Shown in pieces: positions 10,065 through 18,615 of a DNA stretch of 47,735 nucleotides. Both the position numbers and the translations under genes were made by a program. The DNA lies in NCBI GenBank assembly GCA_001800285.1, contig MGVC01000035.1, positions 1 to 47,735 of the forward strand. Direction: 5' to 3'. Numbering within the stretch: the stretch's first letter is position 1; each line of letters begins with the position of its first letter. The stretch is from Elusimicrobia bacterium RIFOXYA2_FULL_39_19 (GTDB lineage: Bacteria; Elusimicrobiota; Endomicrobiia; CG1-02-37-114; XYA2-FULL-39-19). A model generated the notes under the pieces. The model made no database searches, was not told where the DNA came from, and saw only the letters and a list, made by a program, of their open reading frames with translations.

Positions 10065-12689
10065 ATGACAGGAAACGAACTTAGAAAAGCATTTTTAGAT
10101 TACTTCAAACAAAACGGGCACAAAGCTGTCCATTCGGATTCTTTAATTCCTTCCAGTGACCCTACTTTGCTGTTTACTTCCGCAGGAATGGTTCAGTTTA
10201 AAAAATATTTTTTAGGCGAAGATAAAATGGACCCGCCCCGCGTTACCTCATCCCAAAAGTGTTTCAGAACCTCTGATTTAGACAGCATCGGCTATACCGC
10301 CAGGCATTTAAGTTTTTTTGAAATGCTGGGGAACTTTTCTTTCGGTGATTATTTTAAAAAAGAAGCTATCAAATTTGCATGGGAATTTTTAACCGAAGTT
10401 GCCAAACTGGATAAAGACCGCTTACATATCACAGTTTATAAGGATGATACCGAAGCCCTGGAACTATGGAAAACCATTGTACCTGAAAACAGAATCTATA
10501 AGCTCGGAGATGACACTAATTTCTGGACTATGGGCCCAACAGGCCCCTGCGGGCCCTGCTCTGAAATACTGTACGATAACGGCATAGAATTCGGCTGCAA
10601 AAAACCAAACTGTACACCTGCCTGCAGTTGTGACAGGTGGCTGGAAATATGGAACCTGGTATTTACCCAGTTTGACCGCACTGAAAGCGGGGAACTAAAA
10701 CCACTTAAAAACAAAAATATTGATACGGGTATGGGGTTAGAACGTTTAACCAAAGTAGTTACCGGTAAAGCAAACGTCTTTGAAACGGATTTATTCTTTC
10801 CCATAATAACCGAGCTTGAAAATCTTTTTGACTGCAAATACGGCACCAGCCAGGACACTGATATCACTCTTAAAATTATTGCAGACCATGCCAGGGCCGC
10901 CACGTTTTTAATTGCAGACGGCATATTGCCATCAAACGAAGGCAGAGGCTATCTGCTTCGCAGAATTATCCGCAGGGCGCTAAGGCGCGCAAAACTGATG
11001 AACTATGATAAACCTTTCCTGCATAACCTTACGGGAAAAGTAATTGAAATAATGAAAGACAATTACACGGAGCTGCCCCAGAGAAAAGTAAATATTTCAG
11101 CAGTCACTAAAATGGAAGAAGAAAAGTTTATTGAAACGCTTGATACCGGCATGCTTTACCTAAACGAAATGCTCAAAAAACACCAGGGCGCAAAAACCCT
11201 GTCGGGGAAAGACGTATTCTATCTTTATGAAACTTACGGTTTTCCTCAGGAACTTACCAAAGAAATACTGACAGAAAAATATATGAGTTTTGATGAGAAT
11301 GAATATAAAGAAGCGCAGGAAGCAGCCCGCGAAATTGCAAAAACTTCCTGGAAGGAAACCTCAGCCGGCGATACTTCCTTATATAAACATCTTCCGGAAA
11401 CAACATTTGTAGGTTATAAAACGCTTGTTTATGATTCCGTCATCAAAGGAATTATTAAAGATGCAAAATCAGTAAACACTGCCAGGGAAGGCGACATGGC
11501 TGAAATCATTCTTGACATTACACCTTTTTATGCCGAATCCGGCGGACAGGTGGGAGACACAGGTAAAATTCTGCTTAATAAACATAACGGAATTCACGCC
11601 GTAGCGGAAGTTATAGACACACAAAAACCCGTAGAAAATGTTATCATCCATATGGTAAAAATATTAAAGGGTGATTTTTTCACAGAAGACCGCGTAAAAG
11701 CAGAAGTGGACATAGAAAACAGAAAAAACATTATGAGGCACCACACCGCTACGCACCTGCTTCACAAAGCGCTTAAGGCAGTGCTGGGTGAACATGCCAA
11801 CCAGGCCGGCTCTATGGTAGCACCGGAAAGGTTCAGGTTTGATTTTGTACATTTTAAGGCATTAAATAGCGCAGAAATCTCTAAAATTGAAGATATTGTA
11901 AATGACAAAATAATGGAATGCCTGCCTGTAGGCACGGAAGAAACTACGCTTAAACAGGCCAGAGCATTTAATGCCACAGCGCTGTTTGGTGAGAAATATA
12001 AAGATGATGTCCGGCTGGTTTATGTTGGCAGTAATCCCCAGGAAGCCTATAGTTTAGAGCTTTGCGGAGGCACTCACTGCACCAACACCGGCCAGATAGG
12101 CGTGTTTAAAATAACCGCAGAGACTTCCGTAGGCAGCGGCTTAAGAAGAATTGAAGGAATCTGCGGAAAAACAGCCCTTAAATATTTTGGTGACCATGAA
12201 ACTGTTTTAAATACGCTCAATGATAAACTGAAAACCAACACAAAAGAAATAGTAAAAAGAGTTGATTTTATATTTGCCCAGCAGAAAACCATTGAAAAAG
12301 AAATTGAAAAACTTAGAACCAATCCCGGCGCCTGCCAGGGCTCCTGCACAGATATAGATTTAAAAAACAACCTGAAACTGCAGGTTCAGAAACTTTCAGA
12401 CCCCGGCTTAAACCCTAAAACTATGCGCACCCTATCTGATAACCTGAAAGAAAAGGCAAAAACAAACACTATTGTAATGATAATAAATACCGAAGAAGAT
12501 AAACTATCCTTTGTAGTCAGCGCCACAAAAGACGTAATCGCCTCAGGTTATGACGTTTCCAAACTTGCGGGTGAATTTGCAAAACTTATCAATGGTTCTG
12601 CCGGCGGCCGTAAAGATTTTGCCCAGGGCGGCGGCAAAGACCTTTCAGTACTTGATTCTGCCATCTCAAAATTAAAAGATATTTTTTAG
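10065..12689 (+). CDS. alaS: Alanine-tRNA ligase
   Basis: AlaRS charges tRNA-Ala and edits mischarged Ser and Gly. The 874-residue protein shows class II motifs (RVTSSQKCFRTSDLDSIG; HLSFFEMLGNFSFGDYFK; GMGLERL), the MGPTGPCGPCSEI block, and the editing domain with HTATHLLHKAL and CGGTHCTNTGQIG, whose His and Cys residues bind zinc. The C-terminal DHHA1 part ends with GGRKDFAQGGGKDLS. All three functional regions are intact. There is no evident Shine-Dalgarno before the ATG. tRNA-Arg follows 29 bp downstream. Confidence 0.98.
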   Translation: MTGNELRKAFLDYFKQNGHKAVHSDSLIPSSDPTLLFTSAGMVQFKKYFLGEDKMDPPRVTSSQKCFRTSDLDSIGYTARHLSFFEMLGNFSFGDYFKKEAIKFAWEFLTEVAKLDKDRLHITVYKDDTEALELWKTIVPENRIYKLGDDTNFWTMGPTGPCGPCSEILYDNGIEFGCKKPNCTPACSCDRWLEIWNLVFTQFDRTESGELKPLKNKNIDTGMGLERLTKVVTGKANVFETDLFFPIITELENLFDCKYGTSQDTDITLKIIADHARAATFLIADGILPSNEGRGYLLRRIIRRALRRAKLMNYDKPFLHNLTGKVIEIMKDNYTELPQRKVNISAVTKMEEEKFIETLDTGMLYLNEMLKKHQGAKTLSGKDVFYLYETYGFPQELTKEILTEKYMSFDENEYKEAQEAAREIAKTSWKETSAGDTSLYKHLPETTFVGYKTLVYDSVIKGIIKDAKSVNTAREGDMAEIILDITPFYAESGGQVGDTGKILLNKHNGIHAVAEVIDTQKPVENVIIHMVKILKGDFFTEDRVKAEVDIENRKNIMRHHTATHLLHKALKAVLGEHANQAGSMVAPERFRFDFVHFKALNSAEISKIEDIVNDKIMECLPVGTEETTLKQARAFNATALFGEKYKDDVRLVYVGSNPQEAYSLELCGGTHCTNTGQIGVFKITAETSVGSGLRRIEGICGKTALKYFGDHETVLNTLNDKLKTNTKEIVKRVDFIFAQQKTIEKEIEKLRTNPGACQGSCTDIDLKNNLKLQVQKLSDPGLNPKTMRTLSDNLKEKAKTNTIVMIINTEEDKLSFVVSATKDVIASGYDVSKLAGEFAKLINGSAGGRKDFAQGGGKDLSVLDSAISKLKDIF

Positions 12690-12718
12690 TAATAATTTAA
12701 AATTTAAAATCTTTTAAA

Positions 12719-12790
12719 GCCTCTATAGTTCAATGGATAGAGCACTGGCCTCCGAAGCCAGTTATGTGGGTTCGACTCCCGCTAGAGGCA
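12719..12790 (+). tRNA. tRNA-Arg (anticodon CCG)
   Basis: The acceptor stem GCCTCTA (12719-12725) pairs with TAGAGGC (12783-12789), leaving discriminator A. The anticodon stem CTGGC/GCCAG encloses the loop CTCCGAA, giving anticodon CCG, which reads CGG. The T-arm contains GGGTTCGACTCCC. CCA is not encoded. A T7 run and a weak hairpin (TTTTTGC, AAA, GCAAAAA at 793-809 of this kilobase) follow and may end transcription. Confidence 0.95.
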
Positions 12791-12792
12791 TT

Positions 12793-12809
12793 TTTTTGCA
12801 AAGCAAAAA
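12793..12809 (+). terminator. Possible terminator hairpin after tRNA-Arg
   Basis: Arms TTTTTGC and GCAAAAA enclose a 3-base loop, immediately behind the tRNA 3' end. The stem is AT-rich and the T run precedes it, so it is only a moderate terminator candidate. Confidence 0.4.
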
Positions 12810-12814
12810 GACAA

Positions 12815-12839
12815 TGTAGCGGCGGGATTACTATCCCGC
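12815..12839 (+). repeat. REP palindrome (CGGG core) just upstream of the RAYT gene
   Basis: Head TGTAGCGG at 12815-12822, then stem GCGGGAT (12822-12828), loop TACT and the complement ATCCCGC (12833-12839). The transposase ATG is 7 bp further on. This is the arrangement expected of a REP next to its REP-associated transposase. Confidence 0.8.
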
Positions 12840-12846
12840 GTACTTT

Positions 12847-13332
12847 ATGAAATTTCGTAAATCCTCAAGAATTCCCGGTTATAATTATAAAACAAACGGT
12901 TACTATTTTGTAACGATTGTAACAAGAAACAATATCCCTTTATTAAAAACTTATAAAACAGACATTGAACAATGTATTGTTAAACTGCCTGATTATATCG
13001 GCGGATTAAAAGTAGATTATTATACAGTGATGGATAACCACATACACCTGATTTTTTCTTTAAATAATTGCGTAAAATCATTAGGTCAAATAGTAAAATC
13101 TTTAAAACATTCAATAACCAGAAATTTAAAAACAAAAACACCATACAACATCAGTCAGTCGCATAGTAATGCGACCGCTACAAATACAATTAAAAACAAC
13201 AAATCAGCTTCTCTTTGGGAATGGAATTACTACGAACATATAATAAGAAACGAAAAAGCTTTATATAGTATAAGAAAATACATTCAAGAAAATCCCTTAA
13301 AAGAAAGCATTAATTGGGATGAAGTATATTAA
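12847..13332 (+). CDS. REP-associated tyrosine (RAYT) transposase, IS200-like
   Basis: This 161-residue protein is a Y1 HUH transposase of the REP-associated class. It starts with the typical SRIPGYNY-KTNGYYFVTIVT block; the metal-binding HIH lies at residues 65-67 in VMDNHIHLIF. The C-terminal helix ALYSIRKYIQENPLK carries candidate catalytic tyrosines (140 or 145). RAYTs nick and move REP palindromes as single strands. A REP of the local family lies 7 bp upstream and another lies inside the gene, where it encodes residues 104-112 (QSHSNATAT) without breaking the frame. The stop overlaps the dtd start. It seems intact, though the internal insert could affect activity. Confidence 0.9.
   Translation: MKFRKSSRIPGYNYKTNGYYFVTIVTRNNIPLLKTYKTDIEQCIVKLPDYIGGLKVDYYTVMDNHIHLIFSLNNCVKSLGQIVKSLKHSITRNLKTKTPYNISQSHSNATATNTIKNNKSASLWEWNYYEHIIRNEKALYSIRKYIQENPLKESINWDEVY
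13158..13182 (-). repeat. REP palindrome (TCGC core) inside the RAYT coding sequence
   Basis: Read on the minus strand: head TGTAGCGG, stem GTCGCAT, loop TACT, stem ATGCGAC. On the plus strand the arms are 13158-13164 and 13169-13175. It is translated as part of the transposase in an otherwise poorly conserved stretch between the HUH core and the Tyr helix. Confidence 0.8.
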
Positions 13333-13766
13333 TGAAAGCGGTTATCCAGCGGGTCACACAATCAAGCGTAACAATAGAAAATGAAAAACGCTCTATTTCA
13401 GCCGGTTTGACAATTCTGATAGCTATAGCGTCTTCTGACACAGAACTAAAAGCCAAAACACTGGCAGATAAAATACTCAACCTGCGCATATTCCCTAACG
13501 AAGAAGGGAAATTTGATAAATCTGTAATTGACATTAAAGGCGAATTGCTGGCCGTTTCACAGTTTACGCTTTATGGCGACTGTACAAAAGGCAGAAGGCC
13601 TGATTTCACGCAGGCGGCTTCACCGGCGAATGCAAAAATGCTTTATGAAAAGTTTGTTGAGTACCTTAAACAATCCGGTTTAAAAGTTGTTACCGGTGAA
13701 TTTCAGGCTATGATGCAGGTTGAAATACATAACGACGGCCCCGTAACATTGATAGTAGAGAATTGA
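13332..13766 (+). CDS. dtd: D-aminoacyl-tRNA deacylase
   Basis: Dtd removes D-amino acids (and glycine from tRNA-Ala) from mischarged tRNAs, protecting translation. The 144-residue sequence has the family start MKAVIQRVTQSSVTIEN, the active-site motif SQFTLYGD with GRRPDFTQAA, and the cross-subunit motif NDGPVT near the end. It overlaps the final base of the transposase stop region, so the RAYT sits directly upstream in the same direction. Given alaS and a tRNA nearby, the wider neighbourhood is one of translation quality control. Confidence 0.96.
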   Translation: MKAVIQRVTQSSVTIENEKRSISAGLTILIAIASSDTELKAKTLADKILNLRIFPNEEGKFDKSVIDIKGELLAVSQFTLYGDCTKGRRPDFTQAASPANAKMLYEKFVEYLKQSGLKVVTGEFQAMMQVEIHNDGPVTLIVEN

Positions 13767-13772
13767 TATAAT
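13767..13772 (+). promoter_or_regulatory. Candidate -10 box before the secreted hypothetical gene
   Basis: A perfect TATAAT lies 7 bp before the ATG at 13780; a weak -35 (GTAACA at 13743-13748) is 18 bp upstream inside the end of dtd. If used, the transcript would be nearly leaderless. Confidence 0.4.
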
Positions 13773-13779
13773 AACTGGT

Positions 13780-14283
13780 ATGAATAAAACAATCCTGACA
13801 CTTACGTGCTGCTTGGCTGTTATTCTATTTTTAAATTCTGCTTCTTCTTTTGGCCAGGGGATAAACGCAGGTGTAGAAATAGACCCTTCCGGGTTCGGCT
13901 CAAAATCCGATAAAGATGAAAAAAAAGTAGAAAAACCGGATGCGCTGGCTGACAGGATAGCTGTGCGCTTTGCCAAAGAAAGCAAGGAAATACAGGAACA
14001 AAAGAAAAAAGGCTACGGTTATAACGAACTTATAAAACTTCTGCTGATAGCCCAAAAAGCAGATGTAAAATTTGAAACCATCATTGAATTAAGAAATAAA
14101 AAAACAAAAATAGCCGACATTGCAAAAAAATACAATCTTAATTATAAAGAAATCTATATGGAATCCGGTAAAATTAAAAGCGAGCTTGTTTTTGACCCGT
14201 CGGAATACTTAAAACCTGCTCTTGCGTCAAACACAACAGACTCACAAACTATAAATACTCAAGGAGAAACCAAACCAAAATGA
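13780..14283 (+). CDS. Secreted hypothetical protein upstream of sppA
   Basis: I do not recognise this 167-residue protein. It has an N-terminal signal peptide (basic MNKT, hydrophobic core to about residue 22, likely cleavage after SSFGQG). A Lys/Asp/Glu-rich linker follows (about 38-50), then a helical region (about 52-145) with an RNKKTKIADIAKKYNLNYKEIY segment that looks like a small helix-turn-helix-like or metal-free helical motif. Its stop overlaps the sppA start by 4 bp, so the two genes are probably translationally coupled. An envelope role is an inference from the signal peptide and partner. Confidence 0.65.
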   Translation: MNKTILTLTCCLAVILFLNSASSFGQGINAGVEIDPSGFGSKSDKDEKKVEKPDALADRIAVRFAKESKEIQEQKKKGYGYNELIKLLLIAQKADVKFETIIELRNKKTKIADIAKKYNLNYKEIYMESGKIKSELVFDPSEYLKPALASNTTDSQTINTQGETKPK

Positions 14284-15221
14284 AAAAAAGCGATATAATC
14301 TATCTGGTTTTAGGTTTATACGTGCTGGGAATTATTTCCGTGTTTACTCTGCTGATTGTTAAAAAACCCCTGGTTTCACAGCAACAGGCAACCCCGTTAG
14401 GCAATATGTCAGCCGTTTCCAAAGATGCTATAGCCATAGTTGAAGTAGTAGGCCCTATCAGAATGAGCCAGTCCTCCGGCGGTTTTATGAACAACGATGC
14501 CGGCGGTATTGTAAAAAAACTAAGAGAACTCGGGAAAAGACAGGAAATTAAGGCCATTGTCCTGCGTATAAACTCACCCGGTGGCAGTGTAGCGGCTACC
14601 CAGGAAATATATTATGAAATCATGAAACTGCGCAAAGAAAATAAAATTATTGTCGCTTCCATGGTAGATGTGGCCGCCAGCGGCGGGTACTATATTGCCA
14701 GCGCCTGCAACAAAATTGTAGCAGACCCGGGCACGCTTACCGGCTCTATAGGCGTCATATTGGAAATAGGCAACGTAGAAGAACTATTTAAAAAAATCGG
14801 CGTTAAGATGGAAGCCATAAAATCCGGCAAACATAAAGACAGCGGGTCCATGTTCAGGTCTTTAACCGCTGATGAAAGAAAAATGTTTCAGGAACTTATA
14901 GACACCGCTTACCTGCAGTTTGTAGATGCCATTGTAGAAGGCAGAAAAATGGACAGACAGAAAGTGCTGGACCTGGCAGACGGCAGGGTATTTATAGGCA
15001 CCCAGGCATTAAATTTAGGGCTTATTGACAAGATAGGCAATGACCAGACCGCCATACAGATAGCCAAAGAGCTTTCCGGTATTAAAGGCGAACCTAAAAT
15101 AATCAGCGACACGGATAAATGGGAAAGACTGCTTTCTATGTTTACCAATGTTGAAAGCAAAATGCCTTTTGCTGACATTGTTACAAAAAATAAAGTCCGT
15201 TTTGAATACATGCTGGAATAA
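14280..15221 (+). CDS. sppA: Signal peptide peptidase SppA
   Basis: SppA cleaves remnant signal peptides in the membrane. The 313-residue protein has one N-terminal transmembrane segment (about 6-27), then the serine protease fold: LRINSPGGSVAATQEI, the nucleophile Ser134 in VAASGGYY, TLTGSIGVI, and Lys186 in SGKHKDSGS as general base. This is the half-length (36 kDa class) form, not the double-domain E. coli enzyme. The ATG overlaps the preceding stop (ATGA). A Yip1-like membrane gene follows 3 bp later. Confidence 0.94.
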   Translation: MKKSDIIYLVLGLYVLGIISVFTLLIVKKPLVSQQQATPLGNMSAVSKDAIAIVEVVGPIRMSQSSGGFMNNDAGGIVKKLRELGKRQEIKAIVLRINSPGGSVAATQEIYYEIMKLRKENKIIVASMVDVAASGGYYIASACNKIVADPGTLTGSIGVILEIGNVEELFKKIGVKMEAIKSGKHKDSGSMFRSLTADERKMFQELIDTAYLQFVDAIVEGRKMDRQKVLDLADGRVFIGTQALNLGLIDKIGNDQTAIQIAKELSGIKGEPKIISDTDKWERLLSMFTNVESKMPFADIVTKNKVRFEYMLE

Positions 15222-15224
15222 CCC

Positions 15225-15800
15225 ATGAGAAAACATTTATACCTTTTACTTGATTTTGTTACAGGCCCCAAGGCAACCATAGAACTGCTCAAACAGGAAG
15301 ATTACTTTGGTTACAGCTTTTTTGTTTTTGCCGCGGCATTTTTTACCCAGACACTTGGTAACCAGCTGATTCTTTTTACAGACAGGGCCCACACACCGTC
15401 TCTCATACATATAAACTTTATTTTCAGCACCTGTGTTATGCTGACTCTGCTAGTTATTTATATTGCTTGGATACATTTTTCCGCCAGCCTGCTTAATAAA
15501 CCGGGAAATATTAAACTGCTTTTAACGGCTGTAAACTTAAGTTTTGTACCGTTATTTTTGCTTTTTCCGCTGGGCCAGATTACGGCAGCTTTTATTCCGT
15601 GGCCTTTTGAGTTTTTTTCTGCGTTAAGCTCCATGATTTACCTGTGGGTGATAGTGCTGTTTTTTATCAGCGTAAAAAACACCTATGCATTAAGCGGTTT
15701 TCAGACGCTTTCCACGCTTACTTCACCGCTTATTTTTATCCCTGTTTTTGTAGTTCTGATGATATTAGGCGTCATAATTATTGTTTTTTCTCTAAGGTAA
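15225..15800 (+). CDS. Yip1-like multi-pass membrane protein
   Basis: The 191-residue protein has a short soluble N-terminus (VTGPKATIELLKQEDYFGY) followed by about five hydrophobic segments, which fits the Yip1 domain pattern seen in bacterial membrane proteins of unknown role. The early motif of a conserved P-K-x-T stretch before the first membrane span supports this. There are no catalytic signatures. It is packed between sppA and the nitroreductase gene and likely shares their transcript. Confidence 0.6.
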   Translation: MRKHLYLLLDFVTGPKATIELLKQEDYFGYSFFVFAAAFFTQTLGNQLILFTDRAHTPSLIHINFIFSTCVMLTLLVIYIAWIHFSASLLNKPGNIKLLLTAVNLSFVPLFLLFPLGQITAAFIPWPFEFFSALSSMIYLWVIVLFFISVKNTYALSGFQTLSTLTSPLIFIPVFVVLMILGVIIIVFSLR

Positions 15801-15804
15801 ACCT

Positions 15805-16599
15805 ATGAAACAATTTTATATTATTGCCCTTATGCTTCTGGCAAAAATTTCTTTTGCACAAAACATTACCGAAACAAAAAGCATGCCGGGTGCTGAGGTA
15901 AACAAATCCACTTTTTCTATCGTAAAAACAGATGACGTACTTACTACAACTTCCACTACAGCTATTGAGCTTACTGAAACAGTAGAAGAAATCCAGCAGG
16001 AGCAGGTTTTACTTGCAGACTTAATATCACTCCCTTTGCCGGTACTTAAAAGCAGCACATCTCTTGAGGAATGCATATTAAAACGCAGGTCGGTCAGGCA
16101 GTTTAAAAACAAAGACCTTACGCTTGAACAAATATCACAGTTGTTATGGGCCGGGCAGGGAATAACCGATACTAAAAACAAATTAAAGTCAGCACCTTCA
16201 GCCGGGGCTTTATACCCAATAGATTTGTATGTTGTAACTTCAAAAGGTGTGTTTAGCTATACCGCTGACGGCCATAAAATTGCAAGAACATTAAGAGCAG
16301 ACCTCAGGCAAGGCCTTTCAAACGCCTGCCAGGGCCAGACATTTATTGCAGAAGCGGGAATTACCATAATCATCACCGCTACCCTTTCTAAAACTACCTG
16401 GAGATACGGGGAAAAAGGCATCCGTTTTGCCAGCCTGGAAGCAGGGCATGTAGCGCAGAACATACTGCTTCAAGCCGTACCCCTGAAACTTAATGCCATA
16501 CCTGTGGGCCAGTTTAATGACAAGGAAGTAAAAGCACTCTTAGAACTGCCTACGGAACAACTGCCAATCTACATTATTCCTATCGGTTACCAGAAGTGA
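15805..16599 (+). CDS. Secreted SagB-like nitroreductase family protein
   Basis: The protein (264 residues) begins with a signal peptide (MKQFYIIALMLLAKISFAQN, cleavage after about residue 18), a Thr-rich linker, then a nitroreductase fold from about residue 85: CILKRRSVRQFKNKDLTLEQISQLLWAGQGI, PSAGALYPIDLYVV and EAGHVAQNILLQA. These are hallmarks of SagB-type FMN oxidoreductases. An export signal is unusual for an FMN enzyme; how the cofactor would be acquired is unclear. It overlaps the next gene by 4 bp. No sagC or sagD cyclodehydratase genes are nearby, so an azoline-dehydrogenase role is not supported. Confidence 0.82.
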   Translation: MKQFYIIALMLLAKISFAQNITETKSMPGAEVNKSTFSIVKTDDVLTTTSTTAIELTETVEEIQQEQVLLADLISLPLPVLKSSTSLEECILKRRSVRQFKNKDLTLEQISQLLWAGQGITDTKNKLKSAPSAGALYPIDLYVVTSKGVFSYTADGHKIARTLRADLRQGLSNACQGQTFIAEAGITIIITATLSKTTWRYGEKGIRFASLEAGHVAQNILLQAVPLKLNAIPVGQFNDKEVKALLELPTEQLPIYIIPIGYQK

Positions 16600-17594
16600 A
16601 GCTAAAAACCCTATTACTTTCAGCACTTTTTGCCTTAAACATATCAGTTTATCCGCTTTACGCGGAAGTTAAGGTTACGCCTGTAAATAACCGCGAATAT
16701 CTGCCTGCACTTTTAAATCTTATAAACACAGCCAAAAAAGAAATATACATATCCCAGTACCTGTTTAACAATGATATAACTACAAGCAAAATCAAAACCG
16801 CCCTGAAAAACGCTTACGAAAGAAAAGTAACTATAAAAATCCTGTTTGAAAACTCCGTTTATGATAACGCTGACTCTTTCAGAGAGCTTAGTTTTTTTGG
16901 TATAGAAACAAAAATGGACACCAAATTTAAGAAAACACACCAGAAACTGGTAATAGCGGATAATCAGGTGCTTTTTGGCTCAACCAATTTCAGCAAATCA
17001 TCTATAGATAATAATAATGAAACCAATATTCTGCTTTCCGGCGCAGACATAGCAGGATACTTCAGGGACTACTTTGATAAACTCTGGCAAAACTCCAATG
17101 TAACCATTAAACCTGAAACTGAAGAATTAAATGGAATTACTATTTTACACGGCAAAAAATATCAGGAAGTTATTTTAAACGAAATACAAAACGCAAGAAA
17201 AGAAGTATTTGTAATTATGTATAACATGAAACATTATCCCGGTGAAAATAATAATAATGTTAACGCGCTAATAAACGCTCTTGCTGAAGCAAAAAACAAC
17301 GGTGTACAGGTAAAAATACTGCTTGAAAAGTCAGGTTTTGATAAAGAACTCAACAAAACAAACGAAGAAACTGCCGCTTATCTGAAACAAAAAGGGGTCA
17401 ACGTAAAGTTTGACTCAATAAAAACCATCACACACTCAAAACTTATCATTATTGACAACAAAACCGTTATCAGCTCTTCAAACTGGACCCTGACCGCAAT
17501 TAAACACTCCAGGGAAATATCGGCAGTTTTGCCGGACCCGGAAATTTCAATGAAGTATAAAGAATATTTTAATAGTCTTTGGAATAAATATTAG
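16596..17594 (+). CDS. Secreted phospholipase D-like protein
   Basis: This 332-residue protein uses a GTG start within the preceding stop (GTGA) and carries a signal peptide (about 1-23, ending LYAEV). Two HKD motifs are complete: HQKLVIAD with GSTN (His115, Lys117) and HSKLIIID with SSSN (His280, Lys282). Each half of the PLD dimer-like fold therefore has its catalytic set. Targets of secreted PLD proteins include phospholipids and nucleic acids; the substrate cannot be read here. It closes the probable operon that begins with the secreted hypothetical and sppA. Confidence 0.88.
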   Translation: MKLKTLLLSALFALNISVYPLYAEVKVTPVNNREYLPALLNLINTAKKEIYISQYLFNNDITTSKIKTALKNAYERKVTIKILFENSVYDNADSFRELSFFGIETKMDTKFKKTHQKLVIADNQVLFGSTNFSKSSIDNNNETNILLSGADIAGYFRDYFDKLWQNSNVTIKPETEELNGITILHGKKYQEVILNEIQNARKEVFVIMYNMKHYPGENNNNVNALINALAEAKNNGVQVKILLEKSGFDKELNKTNEETAAYLKQKGVNVKFDSIKTITHSKLIIIDNKTVISSSNWTLTAIKHSREISAVLPDPEISMKYKEYFNSLWNKY

Positions 17595-17881
17595 ATTGCT
17601 TAATGCCGGAACGTAGTTGCCGATTTATCGGCTCTTTTAGACTGGATACCCGCTTTCCAGGCTCTGTCTTAATGGTAGTGGCCGACCAGCAACACTATTC
17701 GTGCCTACAGATATCCGCTTGGAAGGATAGTAGGCCTTGGTCGGTAAACAGATGAGAAAAGATGGTAATATTTACTAACGCCAAGCAAGCTTGGCCACTA
17801 CATTCCATAATTACAACACAGTCTGTAGCGGTCGCATTACCATGCGACTAATAATAATATTAATATATCAAGAGGACTTTT
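17595..17881. repeat. Cluster of REP-type palindromes
   Basis: No gene is supported in this gap. At least four palindromes are visible. One follows GTAGTT and has arms GCCGAT/ATCGGC (17619-17632). One follows GTAGTG and pairs CCGACCA (17682-17688) with TGGTCGG (17738-17744) over an inner stem CCTAC/GTAGG. One on the minus strand has head TGTAGTG and arms GCCAAGC/GCTTGGC (17780-17795). The last has head TGTAGCGG (17824-17831) and arms GTCGCAT/ATGCGAC (17831-17848). The final 30 bp holds an AGAGGA ribosome binding site for the HAD gene. Confidence 0.75.
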
Positions 17882-18493
17882 ATGAACAAAATAACTACAT
17901 TTATCATTGACATTGGCAAAGTACTGCTATATTTTGACCACAAAATCATCACCGGCCGTTTAAGCAAAATCTCAAAATACTCGCAAGATGAAATACACGC
18001 TTTTATGTTTGATGCCAAATTCATAAACCAGTTTGAAAAAGGCAAGATTTCAGAAAAAGAGTTTTACAGGCGTGTCTGCCGTAAACTGGGCATAACCGTA
18101 TCTTTTGACAAATTTAAAATGCTTTTCAGCGACATTTTTACACCTAACCCGTCATTACACAAAGTAATCAGAAAACTTAAAGGTAAATACAGGCTCTGCA
18201 TTTTCTCAAATACAGATAAAACCCATTATGACTATCTTTACAAAAAATACCCTTTTATGCGCACCTTTGACAGTTATTACTTGTCCTATAAAATAGGCGC
18301 CATGAAACCAGAACTCAAAATGTTCCGAACCCTGTTAAAGAAAGAAAAAGTTAAGCCTCAGGAATGTGTTTATATTGATGATATAGCCAAATATACCGAC
18401 GCCGCAAAAAAACTCGGCATAAACACCTTCCAATACAAATCCACTTCCCAATTCCTGAAAGACCTGAAAACACTAAATATTCATATAAAATAA
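17882..18493 (+). CDS. HAD-superfamily hydrolase (YihX-like)
   Basis: The 203-residue protein has HAD motif I as IIDIGKVLLYF, in which the second acidic residue of the usual DxD is Gly, a pattern found in the YihX-like group. Motif II is the CIFSNTDKTH stretch; the motif III Lys lies in KIGAMKPELKMF; motif IV is VYIDDIAKYTDAAKKLG. These enzymes are soluble phosphatases, often for sugar phosphates or FMN-like substrates; the substrate is unknown here. A good AGAGGA precedes the ATG. It is a single gene between two repeat-rich gaps. Confidence 0.84.
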   Translation: MNKITTFIIDIGKVLLYFDHKIITGRLSKISKYSQDEIHAFMFDAKFINQFEKGKISEKEFYRRVCRKLGITVSFDKFKMLFSDIFTPNPSLHKVIRKLKGKYRLCIFSNTDKTHYDYLYKKYPFMRTFDSYYLSYKIGAMKPELKMFRTLLKKEKVKPQECVYIDDIAKYTDAAKKLGINTFQYKSTSQFLKDLKTLNIHIK

Positions 18494-18615
18494 ATATTTA
18501 TTATATTCGTATATTGCTATCCAATTTAGCTGGTTCTCGACTTCGCTCGAACAATACTCTTCGAGTGAACGTAGTGAATCGAGAAGCATATTTAATGTAG
18601 TCATCAATAAAAATC
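18494..18615. repeat. Inverted repeat element after the HAD gene
   Basis: After an AT-rich stretch, arms GTTCTCGA (18533-18540) and TCGAGAA (18579-18585) enclose CTTCGCTCGAAC and CTTCGAGTGAACG type words. The element closely resembles the TTCTCGACTTCGCTCGAA palindromes common in many bacterial genomes (recalled, not searched). Confidence 0.6.
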
